Shown in pieces: positions 63,930 through 64,000 of a stretch of 64,000 nt of DNA (position 1 is the stretch's first letter; each line of letters opens with the position of its first letter). The notes beneath the pieces were generated by a model that had not been told where the DNA came from, ran no database searches, and saw nothing but the letters and a program-made list of their open reading frames with translations. Source of the DNA: Streptomyces paludis (GTDB lineage Bacteria > Actinomycetota > Actinomycetes > Streptomycetales > Streptomycetaceae); NCBI RefSeq assembly GCF_003344965.1, contig NZ_CP031194.1, positions 6,572,001 to 6,636,000 on the forward strand, given 5' to 3'. A program made the translations under genes and the position numbers.

Positions 63930-64000
63930 CCCGGCTCCCGGATGGTGTAGCCGACGCCCCGCCGGGTGTGGATCAGGGGCGGTCCGAGCGCGTCGAGCTT
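63923..64000 (-). CDS. C-terminal end of an OmpR-family response regulator (5' truncated by the window)
   Basis: The last 25 residues read KLDALGPPLIHTRRGVGYTIREPGC before TGA at 63925-63923. IHTRRGVGYTIRE is the winged-helix end of OmpR/PhoB-type DNA-binding domains. The stop overlaps the kinase start by 7 bp, which identifies it as the kinase partner. The receiver domain is outside the window. Confidence 0.85.
   Translation of the reverse strand, partial: KLDALGPPLIHTRRGVGYTIREPGC

Overview
The window is very GC-rich actinobacterial DNA. Third codon positions are almost all G or C, GTG starts are frequent, many genes overlap by 4 bp (GTGA or ATGA), and TTA codons are almost absent. It carries mycothiol- and F420-linked enzymes and an LAETG sortase substrate. 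All of this points to Streptomyces or a close relative, probably a chromosomal arm rich in catabolic genes. No rRNA, tRNA, CRISPR array, prophage or intact insertion sequence was seen.

Left part (1-10.4 kb). After the tail of a secreted intradiol-dioxygenase-like protein and a small exported AMIN-like protein comes an oxidative N-demethylation locus. A minus-strand operon encodes a mycothiol-dependent formaldehyde dehydrogenase, a dimethylglycine/sarcosine-oxidase-like FAD-GcvT protein and a glycine-betaine-type Rieske oxygenase. Across a small secreted-protein gene lie an IclR regulator and, divergently, a Rieske ferredoxin and its reductase. A shared box (GCGATACGSAACA) in both promoter regions suggests one regulon. 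Two small conserved genes (9.66-10.35 kb) and an LAETG surface protein follow.

Purine catabolism (12.4-28.4 kb). This segment holds an OHCU decarboxylase-HIU hydrolase fusion, uricase, 8-oxoguanine deaminase, malate synthase, a MobA-like nucleotidyltransferase, an AllR-like IclR regulator, allantoinase and allantoicase. Together they take 8-oxoguanine and urate through allantoin to glyoxylate and urea, with glyoxylate passing into malate. A 17-bp palindrome, TTCAAY-N5-GTTGAM, stands before three of these transcription units. Interspersed are a GH46 chitosanase, an XRE-cupin regulator, a HEAT-repeat protein and a MerR/glycosyltransferase pair.

Middle part (28.5-48.5 kb). A NarL-type two-component system ends in a perfect 24-bp-stem terminator. 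It is followed by a P450, a GntR regulator with a sugar ABC transporter and ROK kinase, a fused PcaD-PcaC enzyme, an MBL hydrolase, exonuclease III and a glutamate-type ABC transporter. Between them is a small odd locus: a 0.2-kb MITE-like element in the stop codon of a PLP decarboxylase whose PLP-stacking His is Asn, a divergent TTA-containing gene of uncertain function, and a decayed P450.

Right part (48.6-64 kb). Here are gamma-glutamyltransferase, a large secreted PA14/propeller/DUF1080 protein, a second methionine aminopeptidase with a divergent HTH gene, an F420-type PPOX protein and a second TTA-containing gene. The reductive pyrimidine/hydantoin catabolic operon follows (beta-ureidopropionase, class III aminotransferase, dihydropyrimidinase, LLM oxidoreductase) behind an inverted-repeat operator. 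The window ends with an SGNH hydrolase and a histidine kinase whose response regulator is cut by the window edge.
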